Source: Rhynchopus euleeides
Taxonomy: Eukaryota > Euglenozoa > Diplonemea > Diplonemida > Diplonemidae
Direction: 5' to 3'
Length of the DNA: 64,000 bases
Assembly (NCBI GenBank): GCA_963210315.1
Contig: OY723294.1
Coordinates: 1,984,001 to 2,048,000 of the forward strand
The translations under genes were made by a program, and so were the position numbers. Of this stretch, positions 47,936-60,600 are shown piece after piece. The stretch's first letter is position 1, and every line of letters starts with the position of its first letter. The notes beneath the pieces were generated by a model. That model had not been told where the DNA came from. It saw only the letters and a list, made by a program, of their open reading frames with translations, and ran no database searches.

Positions 47936-48408
47936 CACCGGTTGACCCTGCCGTCCCTTCTTGCTGGCGGTGCTCATCCGAGCACCGCCCCCGAGAGCTG
48001 TGCCCATTTTTTTGCCCTTGCGCGTAGTTCCCTTCCCCCATCCCCTGACCCCCCCGCCAGACCGTTCCCGAGTCTGGCTCAGTCACATCCGGTCCTTCCT
48101 TCCTCATCTAAGCCGCACCAGGTGGGGCGCCGGCTCCAGCACCCCCCCCGCCCGGCGGGAGCGGGGCAGGGCGAAGTACAGCTGAGCGCGACCCCCATAT
48201 CCCACCCCACCCCTCCCCCCCCATCCCTGTTGCCAGTTTTGCCACCTTCGCTTGTGTGTGCTCTTGCGAACACGCGGGTCGTGTTCCTCCCCCCCCACCC
48301 CTAGCACCCTGCCACTGCCACCCTTCCCGCCTGCAGGCTGGGTGGGCGTCGCCCCCAGCACACAGCGCCATGGCGCCGTGCCACACTAAAGGATAGGCCG
48401 CCGCTGCG
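47936..48408. other. Intergenic spacer before MIOS gene
   Basis: C-rich with several CCCCCC runs and no gene. CACTAAAGGATAGG just upstream of the ATG at 48409 gives possible acceptor AGs. Confidence 0.5.
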
Positions 48409-51400
48409 ATGTCGAACGCAGCGTCTATCGGCGGCGACCTGTATGGGCTGCTGGTGCGCCACCCCTGGCGGCCCGGCGGCTATGTCGTCGGGTGTGGCAC
48501 AACCGGGTCCGTCAAGGTCGTGACGGAGCAGGGGGAGATCGCGCGGATGACAAGCGACACGCTGGTCGGGCTGCGCGCGCTGGCCGTCAACCCCAAGCTG
48601 ATGACATGGGGGAGTGAGGAGACGACGCTGGGTGTGGGTGTCGGGGGCAGCGTCAGCGTTGTGCGGGTGGCAGCGTCGAGCGCCGCCAGGCAGAGCACCA
48701 ACGTGCTGCGGGTGGACGACGCGCTGTATGTGTGCTCCAGCCTGCAGTGGAGCCCCGACACCCCGACCTACCTGGCGGCATCCTTCCAGCCGCAGCACGA
48801 CCAGACACACCCCCTGAAGAAGTGCGTCAAGGTCTTCGACCTCTCTGCACCCTCCATCCTCTCGCCGCACATCGAGCTCCCCTCCGAGTGTGCGTACTGC
48901 GTGTGCTGGCTGTCGGCACACTCCCTGCTGGCCAGCATCGGGGAGGGCCTCTCGGTGTGCGACCTGCGACAACGCGAGCAGAACCGGGTCAGCGTCGACC
49001 GCAGCCCGCTCTACCACATGACGCTGTGCCCCAACGATGCGAACATCGTCGCAGGCGTGCGTGTCACATCACGGGGGCACACCCTGGAGCTGCATGACCT
49101 GCGGCGAATAGAAAAGGGCCCAGTGGTGCGTGCGCAGTCGAAGCTCTCCATAGGGAGCCTTGCGTGGCACAACACCAACGGGAAGATCGTCACGGCGGGG
49201 GTGGGCAACAGTGTGGTGGAGACGTGGGACACCGCGCTGATGCTGCGTGACACTGCGTCGGCGCGCGATGCGGGGTATGAGTCGGACTACGACTGCCGGA
49301 CTGCCCGTGATGGTGGGGACAACTACCTTGAGCGGCGCACCTCGAAGAAGGGCCTTGTGTCCACCACCAAGGGGCACGAGGAGCGGCGTGTGGGGCAGGC
49401 CGTCGTGGCGTCGTGCTGGGCGAGCGACGAGGCTGTCGACACACAGCTGATGATCCTGACAGACAGGGGTGAGGTGGTGCCGCACTGCGGGCAGCAGCAG
49501 GCCCGCATGGCAGTCGCCCCGTGTGGCGTGATTGCACAGGCGTCGGCGGATGCCGTGCCGCAGGTGCTGCACACACCTGACTACACAGACATCGCCACCG
49601 CCATGCGTGTGCGTGAGGAGAAGGGCATCGGCACATCCCGCCATGCGTCGTACCGCGTGGCGAAGGAGTGCAACGACGTGCCGCTGCAGCAGTGGGCCTA
49701 CTGGACGTGGATCATGCGGCGTGCGGAGGAGCACACGAAGGGGAAGGTGACCTTCCCGAGCTTCCACGATGTCGTCAAGTCCCCAGGGGACATCACGGCG
49801 CGCCTGCTGGCGGAGACGGAGCAGGAGAAGAAGGAGCGGCCGTCTGCAGAGCCTGACACGTCTGCCAAGGGCAGCCCGTCGCACGACACGGGTGGCTGCA
49901 AGGGGCACCACGCGGTGCTGGAGAGGCAGTTCAAGCTGCACGACACGGAGTGGCGGCGCTTCCTGCAGACGCTGTGTGGGTGGGTCGAGGCGCCGGACAT
50001 GCCTGCGGGTGTCGAGGTGCCTATCATGTACTCCGTCAGCAAGGCGGCTGACTTCGAGCGCAGCGTTGCCAACAAGCTGCTGCACCTGCGCCTCACGGAG
50101 GCGGAGGACATGCTGCGGCACGCCGATGCCCCGACGTACAACCTGCTCGCTTTCGCGCTCAGCGGGCTCACCATCGAGTCCTCCGTCACCTGGTCCGAGA
50201 CTGTCGGGGCCCTTGCCTCGAGCGTGCTGACGCCATACCTCACGACAGCGCTGCTGTTCCTCTCGAGCTGGTCGAAGACTGTCGACGAGGAAGAGACGCC
50301 TTGGGCACGGTACGCAGATGTGCTGGAGTGCACTGCGATCGACGTGCTCTACAGGCTGGGGTTTGCCTGCCGCTACCTCGGTGACGAGGCGCTCAGCAGC
50401 TACGTGTCGCATGTGCTGGCGACGCACACCCTCCACCCGGTGGTGAAGCTGCTGCTCAGCGGGTATGTCTTTGAGTGAAGGATTTGTTCCGTACACCGCA
50501 CCGCCACACAGAGTGTCGGAGGCGGTGCTGAGCGAGTTCTTGGACCGCACAGGGGACATCCAGGTCACAGCGCTGACCGCCGTCATGTTCCTGAGCTATC
50601 AGGCAGACAGTACACAGAGGTGGGTCAAGAACTACAGGGAGTTCCTGCAGGTGGTATGTTGCAAAGCCTTCTTTGGATCTTGTCAGTCTGAAGTGCTTCA
50701 CAGAGAAGACAAAGTGTTGTGGTGCTCAACCGCACAGGCTCTTGAGACGTGCTGATGCCAGGATGCCGCCCACAGCCTGTGTGTTCATCGCTTGTGCTCA
50801 AAACCTTGCAACCCTCGAACGCTCCCACCACCACACACCACAACAGGGTGGTTCGGAATTCGCCAGGTGCCGAGTGGAAGGCTTGTTCTCCAACTTCGTG
50901 TCCGCCAAGACACAGGTATGCCTCCCCCCCTGCTGTGCCCTGCCATGCCCTGCCACAACAGGCCCAGCCTGCGACGGTGCAGCCGAAGGTGCCCTACCCT
51001 GGTGGTCTGCGCATGCCTGGCATGGACCCACGCAAGATGCTCCGCCTGCAGAAGCAGCTCTCGCACCAGATGCGCCAGGTATGCACGCTGTGTGCCATGC
51101 AGCCACCAACACCGCCCCCTCTCGCAGGCGAAGCCGGCAGACCGCAGCGCCAGCAAGGAGGAGAAGAAGCAGGCCCAGGCACCTTACATGCAGCTGATCT
51201 GCAAATGCTGCAACGCGGTGCTCTCTGTGGGCTCGAAGCCGTCTGTGTGCCTGAAGTGCAACAACCCGCTGCCCAAGTGTGCCGTGTGCGTCAAGACGCT
51301 GGGCCTGGACCAGGAGGCCACTGCACACCAGATCACGTGGTGCCTCTCCTGCGGACACGGCGGGCACGTCAACCACCTCCTAGACTGGTTCGACGAGCAC

Positions 51401-51451
51401 ACTGCATGCCCTGTTGCAGGGTGTGAGTGCACCTGTGCGTCTCTGGACTGA
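48409..51451 (+). CDS. MIOS: MIOS (Mio/SEA4) homologue, GATOR2 complex subunit, five exons
   Basis: Exons 48409-50462, 50512-50653, 50847-50915, 50962-51078 and 51128-51451 join in frame to give 901 residues, close to animal MIOS (875). The N-terminal ~330 residues form a WD40 propeller (VFDLSAPS, VCDLRQREQN, ELHDLRRIEK, VVETWDTA). A helical solenoid follows, with SEFLDRTGDIQVTAL and WVKNYREFLQ spanning the first splice junction as in MIOS. The C terminus is the Mio-type zinc ribbon/RING: CKCCNAVLS, CLKCNNPLPKCAVC, WCLSCGHGGHVNHLLDWF and CPVAGCECTC. GATOR2 relays amino-acid sufficiency to TORC1 at the lysosome/vacuole. Introns are 49, 193, 46 and 49 bases with GTATGT/GTATGC donors and CAG acceptors. 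The second donor could alternatively be three bases earlier without changing frame. Confidence 0.93.
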
Positions 51452-53019
51452 CCGCTGCCAGCAACTGATCAAGGTCCCCTAGCAGGCTAACGTGCGCAGA
51501 ACAACGCAAGCGTGAAACATCCACCAGGGTGGGTGACGGTCTCACGGAAACATCGGATTAACCAGCGACGGGATGGCGCTGCAATAGACAGAGGGCGTGC
51601 AAGCCGTGTGCGCCACGATGTTTCAACCAGCAGTGTTCAGCAGTGCTCATTCGCACACTGCTGAACAGCAGCGGCAGTGCCACTGCCAGTCGTAGCGAGG
51701 GTCCTGTACCATTCGCACCATCCATGGTGCCGGATGTCCCTAGCCTGGGCGTCCTGCCGAGACCCTCCTGCTCTGCTCGAGGGTTGGGCGACGCCGGGAC
51801 CGCCGAGACACGACGCTGCTGAAGGGCTGCAGTCGTGTCCCTTCCAACGGACCACCCCACCGCCACCCAGTGGTTTCCCCCGACAGCCTTTTTGCGGGCG
51901 GGGCAGCGCTTTCACCTTGGGGAGGGGGTTGGGGGTATGCTTCCATTGTTGTCTCATTTCGGGTGTGTTTTCCAAAAAGCACCATCTGGGCGAGCCCCCC
52001 CCCCCGCCTTTCGGGGCGACTTTTTGTGTATATCAGGGCCATGCCCCTGTTGCGAGCCGATGCCAAAAAAGACAAAGCGTGCCGCCTAAAGTGCGCCGTC
52101 TGAACTTTATTTGCGGGAGATGATACATTCGAGCGCCCCCCGGCACCACCTCCTGCAGGCCTCAGCCTTGAGGTGCCCTTTGTAACCTATTTTGTGAGGG
52201 TGACACTCGCATTTCTTTGGGGCGTGTGTGTTCGGTGGAATCGCCCCCTCTCTTTCTTATGCCCGCCAGAGAGAGAGAGAGGGGGCGAGTGCTCCCCCCC
52301 CCCCCCCCCTATCCTCATCGCCCTCTCCCCGCCCCGAACCTGCTTTGCAAAAGCAGCTTAGAGCAATATGGATCTGCTGCCGATGCAGGTCAGCCAGAGA
52401 CAGAGAGAGAGAGAAGGGGCTGCCACGTGACGCTTGCTTTGGCTTGCGCTTGCGTTGGGAAGAGCTTGAGGGGGAGAGGGTGCGGGTGTTCTCTTCCAAG
52501 GGGATAGACGCACTTAATGGAGGCTGGGGCTTCGCTCTGTGTCAAAAAAAGTGTGCCGCTTTTGCAGCCAGTTGTATGGAGACGGCTCAACTTTTTTCTC
52601 ACTTTTCTTTGCAAGTGTTGGATTGGCGGACATGCATCGTGCAGAACTTGAACCGTCCAGTCCACAGGAGACAGGCAGACCTGCACGAGAGCTGAACGCG
52701 GATCCACTTTTCTGCAGTTCTTAGCGAAGGCACCCAAGGCATACGAGAGAGAGAGAGAGAGAGAGAGATACAGAAGGAGCTGAGGGAGGAGAACGAAGAA
52801 CGAAATAACAGAGATGTGCGGTGTCCCACCCTGCCCCCCCCTCAGCTCCCCACCCCTCCCTTGCGGGAGGCCAGACAGGCAGGGTGGGTGTTGTCGGGGT
52901 GTGCGATGGTCCCGCCTGCTCTGCTGTGCCTGTGACCCACCCCCCCCCCCCCCCCCACCGCACACAACCCATTGGCCTTTTGCAGTGCGGGCAGTTCCCT
53001 CGTGGGGGAGGGGATAACG
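51452..53019. other. Intergenic, hairpins and simple repeats
   Basis: A hairpin at 51632-51668 (GTGTTCAGCAGTG against CACTGCTGAACA) is followed by GGCAGTGCCACTGCC. GA-dinucleotide runs lie at 52267-52280, 52400-52414 and 52747-52768. A C-run (52941-52956) precedes CCTTTTGCAG, a good acceptor for the next gene. No coding sequence is recognised. Confidence 0.5.
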
Positions 53020-54146
53020 ATGTTCGCGCGACAAGCTGCGGGACAGCTGCTGCTGCGCTGCGCTGCTTCTGGGCGCGGTGTGCGGTGGTGCCACAACAAC
53101 AACAACGGCGGCAAGCCTGAGGGCACGGCCGAGTCGAAGGCACACGCAAGCCCCGAGGAGTTGCCCCGCGAGGTGCCCCTGTCGGGCAACCATCTCCTGG
53201 AATGGGTCAAGCAGACTGGCTTGTCCATCGATGCTTTTGGCAACGGCATGGTCCAGGCATACAGCGCCATCGCATACATGAACAAACTGACTGACGACGA
53301 GATGGGTGTCGACCGGTGGACCCGCCTCCCAGTGGACTCTGTCGCACTGGAGCAGCTCGCTGCCAACGACACGAAGACACAGGGCTTCAACGGTGCGAAG
53401 ATGTCCATGCTTGTTGCGGACCCCGAAGACCGGATGCTATCGGCAAAGCTGTGTGATGTGACACTGAAGGAGAACGGTGAGCAGATGGCCACAGTGCGCT
53501 TCTACGTCGCATCCCACCCGCGTGCCCTTTTCGGCGACGACCTGGAAGTTTCCAAAAACCTTGTGCAGGCGATATTCCCCAAATCTTCCGAGGAGGAGGT
53601 TTCGGCTCTCAGTGTGCGCCTCCTTGAGGTTCTGTACCTGACGTGTATGTCCGCCAGTGGGTTGTGTTGTGATGTGTTGTGATGTGCTGCACTGCGGTGA
53701 GGGCTAACGGCCCTCTCAGGTAGGCAACACCTCCCGGGGGGTTTTTGCCTGCACGGCCCACCCACCTCTAGCGAGCACCCCACCGCCCCCACCACAACAA
53801 CCGCAACCCACCCTCCCCCCCAGATTTCGACGAAGAAACCGCAGTGTCGCAGCACTACTCGCGCCGCGTCACCGAGTCCTGGGAGGGGTGCCGCTCGCAC
53901 TTCTCCAACGGCAGCGTCCCAAACGTCTACGTCCCGCTGCCTTTGATGTATCTCTCGAAGTGGATCTTGGTATGCACTACTGGTGAATCAGCACACGACA
54001 CATCACTACCACCACCACAGCTCCGGCAAGCCATGCCGCGCCGCATGAAGGAGTGGATCTTCAGGCGCGACCTCCAGGGGAAGTGGCATCTGTCGCGTCT
54101 GAAGACCATCTGCCACCGCATCCCAGCTCATATCGAAAACGCCTGA
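53020..54146 (+). CDS. Three-exon protein of unknown function, probably mitochondrial
   Basis: Exons 53020-53644, 53824-53969 and 54021-54146 join in frame to 298 residues. The N terminus (MFARQAAGQLLLRCAASGRGVRW) is basic, amphipathic and lacks acids, as in a mitochondrial targeting sequence. The rest is soluble with mixed helix/strand character. A conserved-looking C-terminal part contains HYSRRVTESWEGCRSHF, YVPLPLMYLSKW and a basic end (RRMKEWIFRRDLQGKW). I do not recognise the family. Introns are 179 and 51 bases with GTATGT/GTATGC donors and CCCAG/CACAG acceptors; the reading frame carries through both. The start is the first ATG after the strong acceptor at 52985-52990. Confidence 0.75.
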
Positions 54147-54671
54147 AGTGTGCCGCACACCCTAGCATTGTGTGCCTGCCATTGAGTGCCCCCTTGGTGG
54201 AAGTCGGAAGCTCTTATGGGACTGCAATCGACTCGAATTCTCTGCCATACTCCCACCCCCCCCGCTCTCACTCCACCCACGCCAGCCACTTTAGCGGATA
54301 TTGTGAGGGCAATGTGACATCGCGGGTCAGGTGGGGATTCAACTGCCTCCAGTGAAAGGTGAGGGTGGTGCGCATTCTCTCTCTCTCTCTCACCCTCCAC
54401 GAGAGTTGTGTTCGATCTGTTGATGCTGTTGGCCTTCGAGCCCCCTGCAGTTCCACCAAAGGCACAGCCACCCCCCCCCCCTCTTCCTGCAGGCTCCCGT
54501 TGTGCATTGATCTGCCTTGTACAACATATCTGGTGTAGTGACTACAAAAAGGACTAACATTGCGAGAAGGTGCTGGGAGATTTACTTTTCCATTCCCTCT
54601 CGACGATCAAACCCCCCTCTTCCTGCAGGCATGTCGCACGCCACACACACACAGCAGTTGATGGTCGGGTG
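54147..54671. other. Intergenic, leader of the giant gene
   Basis: CT run at 54378-54391. 54518-54628 is the second copy of the leader repeat also at 3555-3660, ending CTTCCTGCAG, a strong acceptor at 54628. The in-frame sequence between 54570 and 54671 has no ATG start and contains this repeat, so it is treated as non-coding. Confidence 0.6.
54518..54628 (+). repeat. Dispersed leader repeat, copy 2 (upstream of giant gene)
   Basis: Matches 3555-3660 over ~105 bases (CTACAAAAAGGACTAAC, GCGAGAAGGTGCTGGG). Its second half (GGGAGATTTACTTTTCCATT) matches 32985-33030. It ends at the splice-acceptor-like CAG before the giant gene's start. Confidence 0.7.
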
Positions 54672-57600
54672 ATGCCCGGCGAGGAGGTCGTCATCGAGTA
54701 TGACATCAGGGTGCCTCTGGACATGGCACGCGAGCTGGGTGACCGCGTGCGCGAGGGGCGGTTCGCCCTCGGGGGCATCAAGGAGGCGTGGGACACCATA
54801 GAGAGCGTGCACCGCAGCCCAGCTGAGGTTGTTGTGGACTTCGATCACGAGCGTGGGGTGGCCCTGCCTCTGGTGGAGGCGGGTGGCGTGCCGGAGGGGT
54901 GCCTGGGCGCAGCAGACATCCGGGTGCCCTCGTCTGTCGCCGCCGTCTGGAAGGGGCAGGGCCTGCCGCTGCTGCTGTATGCAGAGGAGGTGGAGCGGCG
55001 CGGGAGGAACGAGCCGTACTTTGTGCTCATCTCTGCCGACTGGAACCTCTACCTCGTCACGCAGTTCGGGCTGTGCGTGCGGTGCCTCCCTTCCATCGAC
55101 TCCGTCAGCGTCGCGAAGGACGGCTGGACGCAGGTCTCATCGCCGCACAACGGCGCTGTGCTCTTCCGCTGTGTTGACCCGCAGGCACCGCCTTTCACGC
55201 TCTTCTCGCCTGTGCACGTCCTGAGCCTCAACCTGACAGCGGCGCATACGACGCAGAACATGCCGACGCCCCTCCCGCCGTTGCCCTGCTTCGTGGGTGC
55301 GGTGCCGGTGTCTGCGCCTGTGCCTGTGCCGATGCCTGCGTCGCCGGCGGAGCTGTCGCACCGGCACAGCACACAGCTGCTGGTGGAAAGGTCGCCCCTC
55401 ATGAGCATCCCCTCGCCGTCAGCCCTGCGCCAGTTGGAGCAGAGCGACACGACGGACTCCGACGCAGGGCGGGGCACGGCGCCGCGCATGACAGAGCCGT
55501 CCACACCCGGCACGCTCGGGGCGGGCAGCATCCAACGCAACGCGGTGCTGTTCGCTGCGGTGCTGCAGTGGAAGGCTGCTGATGAGCGCAAGGCGCGGCA
55601 GGGCCTCGTGTTGGTGAACCGCAGGATGCTGGAGATCAACGGCAGGCTGTCGGGCCCCATCCGCATGCCGCTGGAGCACCTGCGCCTGAGCAAGACCTCC
55701 AGCAGTGTTGTGGCCTCGCTGCCCCCGCAGGTGGCACAGATCCAGGGCCTGCCGCAGTCGGTGAGCCTGCAGGCACACGACGCGCAGGAGATGGACAGGC
55801 TCATGCTCGCCATCGACAGCGGGATCGACGTGCAGCACACACCCGCCAGCGTGCTGTCCGACACAGCCTCAGATGAGTCGTCCGCCCTCCCGACGCCCCC
55901 CGTGCTCATGCCCAACACGCCGCCCTCCACACGCAGGCTGCAGGTGGCGCAGCCGAACAGACAGTTTGTTCGTACACCTGGGGTCGGCTCCCGCCCTGTT
56001 GCAGCCCCAGTGCTGCCGCAGCACACCGTGCAGGTGCCGCCTGCAGCGCAGCGCATCATGGCTGGAGCCCCGCCGCCTGCACCGGTGCAGCCAGGCCTGC
56101 TGTCGATGCGGCGGGCCTCGCTCAACAGCACGCTGGGGATGTCGCCGTCCGCCCCGGTGTTCGGGCACCAGAACCTGTTCACCGACGACATGGGGCACAG
56201 CCCAGTGCCCATCTTCTCGCGCAACACAGTGACCCCTGTGCAGAGCGACCCTGGCATGGACTCGTGGTCTGCACACGACTCGAGCACGGTGCGCCCCTCC
56301 AGGCGTTCCGTCAACGCAGGCGTGGCCCACATGTCGGAGCTGCCGCAGCGCTCGCTGGATGCTGTGTCGGATGTGCCGAGGCGTGTGTCGCCGCTGGAGG
56401 AGTCAGTCGCAGCCCTGGTGGCGGGGATGGAGGGCGTGATGGACACAGAGGAGGCGGAGCGCGACCTGCTGTCGCGCCAGGAGGCGTCGCAGTTCCACAG
56501 CCTCGTCGTGCGCTCCACGAGCTCCCTGCAGCACGCATCGCTGCGGGAGGCGGCTGCCGCGCGGCAGGACCGCCACCACGTGCCGCCCTCCGCCACCACA
56601 CGCAGGACCACCGAAGCTACGCAGCAGCAGCACCAACACCAGGCCATGCAGCTGCTGCGTGCGGGCCTTGCTATCGAAGGCGGCGAGCGAGAGGGCCGAG
56701 GGCACATCCAGTCCCTCCACGAGGACTGGATGGCGTCGATGCGCGATGCCGCACAGCTGCAGCGCACAGGCCTGGCCCTCGCAGTGCCCAGTGGCGGCAG
56801 CGACAACCCTGCAGGCGGCGGCGACAGCGGCGGGGCTGGCAACAACGGCAACGGCAGGCGGGGCGCCTCCCCCCCGCCCCACACCAGTGGGCGCGAGCTC
56901 ACCGCCAGGTCCCTCACAACAGGGCCGCTGCGCAGCTTCGCATCGCTCCCCGGCGCGGGCAGTGCGCTGTCCGGCACGCACGAAGACAGGGCCTTCCGCA
57001 GCGGTGCCGCCAGCGCGAAGCAGATTGTGGCCGACGAGGCACTTGCACACCCTGAGCTGGACCCCCTGCAGCGTGCAGCCCTCCACGACGGGCTTGTCGG
57101 GCACGCCGCCCCTGGAGGCGACTCGGCTGTCGGCATGCGGCTTGCCTACACACGCGGGCGTCGCGCGCGCTCTGCCCTGTGTGTGGTGGGCGCTGTGTCG
57201 GGCGCACCGCAGCCCTTCTGGGGAGGGGTCAGCGAAGGCACACACCGCGCCATGGACGAGTGGGCGCGTGGCACCCTGCATGGGCTGCTGCTGCCGCATC
57301 CGGTGGCGGAGTCGAGCCTCCCCACCAACGTCGAGCCCTCCCTCGGGCTCAGCGCCGAGGCGGCTGTGATCGTCGCGAAGCTCGGGGACATGGGGGGCGG
57401 TGTTGCGGAGGTCGTGTGGGCCAACAGCGTCAACCCCCCGTGGGCCGTGCAGGAGCGCTGGGTGCTCGTCGTCGGGGTCGACATGCTGTGGCTGTGCAAC
57501 GTCGACGGCTCCGCCGCGCAGAGCACCCAGACCTCAGCCATCCGCAGGGTGGTGTCGACACACGACGGGTGGGTGGTGCTGCACCTCGACAGCGAGAAGG

Positions 57601-60600
57601 ACCTGCTGTGCCGCCCCCTCTCCGAGGCAGCGCTGCTCGTGGAACTCCTCCTGAGAGTGGCGGGCGAACACATCCCCGCCACCACGTGCCCCGAAGTCGA
57701 ATCTCTGCTGGAGAGCAACGCCGTGCGGGTGCCCCAGCAGCCGGCGGTGCCGCTGCCCGTTGCCCCTGTGAAGGTGACGGTTGGAGGCGGCAGCAAGGCA
57801 CGCACCGACGCGGCGCGTGCAGGCGTGGAGGCTGCGATCGACCTCATCAACGCCGAGCCTGCTGAGCAGCGCCGCCCCTTCGCATACGGCCTCATGACAG
57901 GCACGGCCAGCGCGGAGGCCACCGAGCCTGAGCGGCGTGGCGCCCACTCGCGGGAGACCTTGCGCCCGACGGAGGCCAGCCCTGCCGATGCCTTCTGGGA
58001 GGGCATCGCCTCGGCCTGCGAGGGGACGCTGGCGGAGCACCCGCCCCCTGAGCCCGACATGCTGCTGACGGCACCGCCTGGGGAGTACCACCTCGCCCAG
58101 CAGCCGCAGCACCACCACCCGCAGCATGCTCAGCAGCTGCAGCACTCCCACGAGGAGCACCTCTTCCCTGAGGGTGTGCACGGGGAGGAGGCGATGGCCC
58201 CTGTGGTCAGCGACTCCCCGCCTGCCATCCCTGTGGAGTGGCGCGACACGCTGAACCTGGAGGTCAGCCTGCTGCGGAAGCAGTTGGTGCACGAGGCGAA
58301 GCGGCTCTCGCCCCCGCGTGAGATGCGGAGCATCTGCGGGTCGTTCTCCGTGCGCAGCATCGACGGCGAGGTGGCGCCGGAGGTGACGGACGAGCGGTGC
58401 GAGCTGTGCCTGCGCCTCTGCCCCCTGGAGGCTGTCGATGTGTCCCTGCTGGAGCAGAGCAGGCAGGTCACCGCCACGCTCAGCGATCGCGATCTGATTG
58501 CGGTGGTGGAGCCGATGCAGTGTGCGCAGCGCGGGCACCCGCTGCTGCTTGCAGCACAGAAGGTGGTCCACGTGGGGCCGTCGCGGTCGGCACACCGCCT
58601 TGTGCTGGCCACCAGCACTGCGCTGTATGTCGTGCAGGGGGGGGAGGGGCGCCCCTGCCGCGTGCGTCGCTGCGTGGAGCTGGAGAGCATCACCGAGGTG
58701 TTGGTGGCTAGCGACAGCAGCTTCGGGTTGGTGTGTGAGGAGGGCCTGCCGCTGGTGCTGCGCGCGTCGTCGCGCGAGAATCAGCAGCAGCTCCTGGCGC
58801 TGCTGCCGGGGTTTGTGACGCGCAGGGCTTCCAGCAGTGCCGCCAGCATCCACAGCAGTCTGTTCAAAGGGGCGGAGGCGGTGGGGTGCGACTTCATGGT
58901 GCCGCTTGATGTTGCCTGTGCGGGGGGCACACGCCTTCCGCTGCGCCTCATCCGCCTGCCCACGGAGCAGCTGCAGCAGGTGTCGGAGTCGTTTGCCAGC
59001 GTGCCGCACCAGGTGCAGGACAGGCTGCGCGTGCCGCAGGAGGGCCATGTCGCTGTCGTGTGGGGTGCCAGCGGCCTCGTGGCGGTCAGCGACAATGAGG
59101 ACGACGCAGTCCCGGGTGTGATAACCGTGACGCCCACTGCTGTCACCGTCATGCCTTTCGACGACAGGTTGGCTCCGCGCAGCGTCCCGATCCCCTCTGT
59201 CGACGTATTCATCTCCAGCACTGACGGGTGGCTGGGTGTGGTCAGTGCGACGCAAGATGGTGCTGGGGTTGCCTTCAAGCCGGACCACAGCGACCCAGCT
59301 GCTGCGCTGAAGGCCATCCGCCGTGCCTGCGGGCCTGCTCGAATACGCTGTGTGGATGTTCAGCACTTCTCCAACGTGGGGGTGTCGCACGACGACACGG
59401 TGCTGGTGCCCGTGTCGGTGCTCGTGCCGGGCACACGCCGCCCCACCTCACACAGCAGCAGAGGCAGCAGCCCCGACACCACCCAGGAGGCACCACCACC
59501 ACCACCACCACCACCACCACCACGCCGCCAGCTGCAGCCTACTGCTGACACTGAGGTGCGCAGCGTGCGCCCCACACGGGAGGTGCGCCAGGGGCATGAG
59601 GAACACATCGACAGGACACAGGGCCGTGCCTCACGGCATGCCGCAGCACTGCTGTCAGGCACGCTGGTCCCCCCACCCGTGCGTGGGGCCAGCGCAGACG
59701 AGGTGCGTGCCCTGATGCCAGGCCTGGCGCGTGTAGTGGACCTCAGTGCGCTGCACGACGAGCTGCGTGACTTCTTTGCCGTCCTGCAGCAGATGAACGG
59801 GCAGGCCCAGCTGTACTGGGTAGGCAAGTGTGTGCCGCACACAGCACCACAGGGGTCTCAGGGTCCTTCCGACGCCTTCGCACTGTTCGTGACACACTCT
59901 GCTGTGTTCATCGCCGCCAGCACTGGACGCATCACGCGCTGCACCCCCCTGAAGCAGGTCGAGAGCCTGTGCATCGATGGCAAGGGCGGCCTCGGCATCC
60001 GCTTCACAGGCAGCCGCATCGCAGTGCAGTGCGGCAGCGCTGCAGACGCAGCATCCCTCTGCCACGTGCTGACGCAGCTGTGCCCAAGGAACCTCCACAT
60101 CGGGGACTGGGACCCTGCTGTCGAGGGGGCGCTGCACTCCGACGAGGCACTGGACGAGATCCTGCTCCTCAACTTCGCGACGCCGTCAGACGTGGAGCTG
60201 CCGCCGCCCCTCCCCCTAGAGGCGCTGGAGCGCCTGCAGGCTGCAGAGGAGGCGTGGCCCCAGCCGCACGTCGAGCCCATCAGCAGAACCACCGCCACGC
60301 AGGAGCCGACTACGCCCTTCTCGCAGACGCAGCACGCAGCGACGCCGCCCTCCAGCAAGCCCACGTGGGGGGAGTACAAACGGCGGGCGACCTTCACCAG
60401 CCCCCAGCTGCGTCCCCTGTTCGAGGAGCAGCCCAGGCCGCGCAGCACAGGCGTGCGTGCTCGGGTGGGGAGCCCCCTCGGCATCTCCGATGCCGAGGGC
60501 GAGGAGGGCACGCCGCCCCGCAGCCCGGTGCGTCCCCCACCCAGGCGCCGCAGCGACGGTGACGCACGCCCTGAGGCTGCAGCCCTCGAGAGGACGGAGA

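Noticed and set aside
55049..59390. Minus-strand frames of 695 and 618 codons opposite the giant gene
   Set aside because: Compositionally biased antisense translations with no domain, while the + strand carries repeated modules and introns that keep frame.
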